DNA of 64,000 nt from Anaerolineales bacterium (GTDB taxonomy: Bacteria > Chloroflexota > Anaerolineae > Anaerolineales > UBA4823), in contig JANXBJ010000002.1 of the NCBI GenBank assembly GCA_025057645.1, forward strand, positions 62,001 through 126,000, given 5' to 3'. The translations under genes and the position numbers were made by a program. The notes below the pieces were generated by a model. The model was not told where the DNA came from, ran no database searches, and worked only from the letters and a program-made list of their open reading frames with translations. Below are positions 61,791 through 64,000 of the stretch, piece after piece; positions within the stretch are counted from its first letter, which is position 1, and every line of letters begins with the position of its first letter.

Positions 61791-64000
61791 CTAGGATAGT
61801 TCTAATCCTAACTCACTATATCGACTGATCTTGTCTAGGGCCTTCTCAACGTATTGGTAATGTTCACTCCGACTCGGATGGAATTCACGTGCTGCGGAGT
61901 GCCAAGCTTTCAAAGCCTCTTGGTATTGCCCAATGGTTTCATACGCTAGGCCTAATAAGTAATAGACCCGCGCTTGTCGTAGGTCGGGTGGCTGCCCAAC
62001 CCCCAAATTGACCGGATATTCTAGAGCCCTGAGGTAGTCCTCGATAGCCTGCTCTACGGAACCGGCAGCTAGGTGTCGTTCTGCTCTTTGAAGATAAGCC
62101 TGCACATAAACATCATGGAACGTTTGGTCCATCTCTAGCGGCACAAATCTTTCGTTCGCCATGATTTGAATCGCTTCATCTTCGCGACCTAACTCGACAA
62201 GCATCAGCACACGTCGCTTGCGCACATCTTCTCGCAGATAAGGCAATGAGGTAATTTTCTCAAGGAGGTTCTCTCTTTTTTCTCGCAGATTTTGCTGTTT
62301 ATAGAGTTCGTCAAGATGGAGGTATAAGTCTTGATTGTGGGGATTCAAAGAGAGAGCAAGTTCGAAATATTCAATGGCCTTTTGATGATCGTTCTCGTGT
62401 TTCCACTTTGCCCATCCCAGATTACGGAAGAGGACGTCAAAGTCGTTTATTTTGACTGCAGCTTCCTCCCATAGCTTGATAGCCTCCTCATACCTCTGAC
62501 GGGCATAGAGGAAGTTGCCGAGGTAGTAACGGGCAAAGTTGTCGTCTGGATAATGTTCGAGAGCGGAGGTTAGTGCCACAATTTCCTCAAGACGACTTGG
62601 GAAGCACAAATCCGGCTTGCAGCTTGTTGCAAATTGGTGCCATTCTCTAGCTTGTTCAAGGTTGCCCATTGAAATGCAAAGCCACCACCCTAAATACCCC
62701 ACCATCGGGTAGGGGAAATCAGCCTTGTAGTTCTCCAATATCTCTAACGCATCATCGAGTAGACCAATCCCGATATAAAAACAAGCTAAATCTAAGATAT
62801 ATTGAGGATCGTCCTTTAGATGTCTTTCGAGAGCCTGAGAGAAGCTTAGCTGCCCGGTTAGAAGGGATAACTCCCTTAGGACAGCATGGCTTAGAGGATC
62901 AGCGTTGAAGGTTTGTTGTAGCAGCTCTATTGCTTCTTTTGACTTCCCGGCTTTCCGATAAAGAATGGCGAGCAGGGTGCGGAGGGTGGAGGGTTCTGAA
63001 GCTGTTTGAATCAAGCCTTCTAGTCTTCCAATAGCCTTTTCAATGTTTCCTTGCCGCACCTGAATCCCGACTTGGACGATCTCGCCAGCAAGGAGGTAGG
63101 ATGAGTTGGAAGATAGATTGGCAAAATGCTGCAGGGCCTGCTGAGCAGAGTTCTCTAGTGTTTTGATAAACCCGAGAAAGTAGTCTGCATCGCGATATGC
63201 ATGGGCTAGTGCATTCTGAAAATGAGAAGATGCACTAGAAAAGTCAGCAGCGCGTAAATAGAGGAGTGCTAACCGGAAGTGTGCTTCGGCTTGATGAGAT
63301 GTCTCCTTAAGGGCTTCTCGGTAGTGAAAAAGGGCTTGATCTCGCCGATCGAGCTTTTCAAAATAAAGGCCTTTGTGGTAATGCCCGTCCTTGGCGACGG
63401 TGCTTTTGTCCTTATCCTCAATCGCTCTCGAGGTCTGCTCACTCTCTCGATCAAAGGTGTAGTCTAGCAGCACCTCCCCTAACGAAGTGAGGATTTGGAT
63501 CGAGAGAGGTTCATTGCCGAGTTTTCTAGAATTCACCCTCCGGCTCAAAACGAAGGGAACCTCAGGCGATAGCGAAATGACTTCCTCTACAAATCCGTGA
63601 TGGGGCGTAAAGACCTTGACAGTTGCTTGGTCAATCTTGTAGGCAGGGCATATGCCTAGAAATAGTTCGTATTCATCGCTCTGCCCCGTGGGTTTTAGGC
63701 GCAGATTAGCGGCTACATCTTGTGCGGCACAGGTAAATCCGTGGATGCCTCGTAGAGGGATCCACCATTCTCGCCAGGCTCTTGTTTGGAAAGGTTGTAG
63801 AAAATCAAAATCGAGTTGGGTCTCCATTGCACCGCACTGTGTTTCGGCATACAAAGACCCATCGTCAGTGAGCGCGCTTTGGTTGACTATCCCAATAGGA
63901 GCGTTTCCCCAAGACCATAGCTTCATTCCGGCAACATCGTGGTGATCGGCGTAGTGAGCATAACCATAATTCCCGGAGTGTTGCCAAGCACCGAAGAAGT
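61791..64000 (-). CDS. DUF5107 and TPR-repeat protein (5' part outside the window)
   Basis: At least 736 residues. The frame stays open upstream of the internal ATG at 63926 to the window edge and reads FFGAWQHSGNYGYAHYADHH, which matches a DUF5107-type domain, so the gene starts outside. After a beta-rich part, about ten to twelve TPR units follow, for example HYHKGLYFEKLDRRDQALFH, ARYYLGNFLYARQRYEEAIK and YLLGLAYETIGQYQEALKAW. Proteins of this layout occur in sugar-catabolism clusters; the biochemical role is not established here. It is followed on the same strand by the amidotransferase-like gene. Confidence 0.75.
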   Translation of the reverse strand, partial: FFGAWQHSGNYGYAHYADHHDVAGMKLWSWGNAPIGIVNQSALTDDGSLYAETQCGAMETQLDFDFLQPFQTRAWREWWIPLRGIHGFTCAAQDVAANLRLKPTGQSDEYELFLGICPAYKIDQATVKVFTPHHGFVEEVISLSPEVPFVLSRRVNSRKLGNEPLSIQILTSLGEVLLDYTFDRESEQTSRAIEDKDKSTVAKDGHYHKGLYFEKLDRRDQALFHYREALKETSHQAEAHFRLALLYLRAADFSSASSHFQNALAHAYRDADYFLGFIKTLENSAQQALQHFANLSSNSSYLLAGEIVQVGIQVRQGNIEKAIGRLEGLIQTASEPSTLRTLLAILYRKAGKSKEAIELLQQTFNADPLSHAVLRELSLLTGQLSFSQALERHLKDDPQYILDLACFYIGIGLLDDALEILENYKADFPYPMVGYLGWWLCISMGNLEQAREWHQFATSCKPDLCFPSRLEEIVALTSALEHYPDDNFARYYLGNFLYARQRYEEAIKLWEEAAVKINDFDVLFRNLGWAKWKHENDHQKAIEYFELALSLNPHNQDLYLHLDELYKQQNLREKRENLLEKITSLPYLREDVRKRRVLMLVELGREDEAIQIMANERFVPLEMDQTFHDVYVQAYLQRAERHLAAGSVEQAIEDYLRALEYPVNLGVGQPPDLRQARVYYLLGLAYETIGQYQEALKAWHSAAREFHPSRSEHYQYVEKALDKISRYSELGLELS

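Noticed and set aside
1-64000. CRISPR arrays, insertion sequences, rRNA genes
   Set aside because: No evenly spaced repeats, transposase or integrase motifs, or rRNA landmarks were seen in the window.

Overview
The window looks like chromosomal DNA of a Chloroflexota bacterium, most like the Anaerolineae. This is inferred from the gene set: TPR/DUF5107 proteins, a stand-alone SpoVS, a fused ADP-forming acyl-CoA synthetase, ECF and LIV-type transporters, and a GH38 mannosidase. GC content is moderate and strong TATAAT-type -10 boxes are frequent, several lying directly in front of a start codon. No rRNA, CRISPR array, transposase or integrase was seen. The window opens inside a minus-strand secreted nuclease-like gene and closes inside a minus-strand DUF5107/TPR gene.

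Layout. (1) 1-5.5 kb: SAM hydroxide adenosyltransferase in one operon with a complete ECF transporter (fused double ATPase, S component, EcfT). (2) 5.5-10.8 kb: ADP-forming acyl-CoA synthetase, a histidine ammonia-lyase with a cysteine in the MIO triad, and a Sua5-type tRNA-modification enzyme. (3) 10.9-11.2 kb: tRNA-Gly(TCC) and tRNA-Met(CAT). (4) 11.6-20.3 kb: a large two-gene unit, an unrecognised 1208-residue protein followed by a 1658-residue DEAH helicase with a DUF1998-like end. It is best read as a Druantia type III-like antiphage system. (5) 21.1-30.3 kb: a second ECF transporter, a DegT-type aminotransferase and an FGGY kinase, bounded by two paralogous HutC-type GntR regulators. A perfect 28-bp palindromic operator sits at the start of the minus-strand operon. 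(6) 30.5-41.7 kb: GH38 alpha-mannosidase, purine nucleoside phosphorylase, a membrane-anchored GAF/HTH protein, an S1-domain protein, ComEA, an unusual response regulator and an orphan OppF ATPase. (7) 42.0-49.7 kb: SpoVS, an esterase, gatC/gatA/gatB with a sugar nucleotidyltransferase gene and a small ORF between gatA and gatB, and glutamate dehydrogenase behind a structured leader. (8) 50.2-58.9 kb: Lrp-type regulator and a LIV-type ABC transporter in one array with an acetylpolyamine amidohydrolase-like enzyme, a putrescine carbamoyltransferase-like enzyme and agmatine deiminase. (9) 58.9-64 kb: minus-strand sugar-catabolism-like cluster (ROK kinase, Gfo/Idh/MocA oxidoreductase, glutamine-amidotransferase-like protein, DUF5107/TPR protein).

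How the genes work together. Region 8 reads as one polyamine module: uptake, deacetylation, agmatine to N-carbamoylputrescine, then putrescine plus carbamoyl phosphate. Region 5 reads as uptake and catabolism of a sugar- or aminocyclitol-like compound under GntR control. Region 4 is the strongest accessory-system candidate. Functions are assigned from motifs and neighbourhood only; no database search was run.
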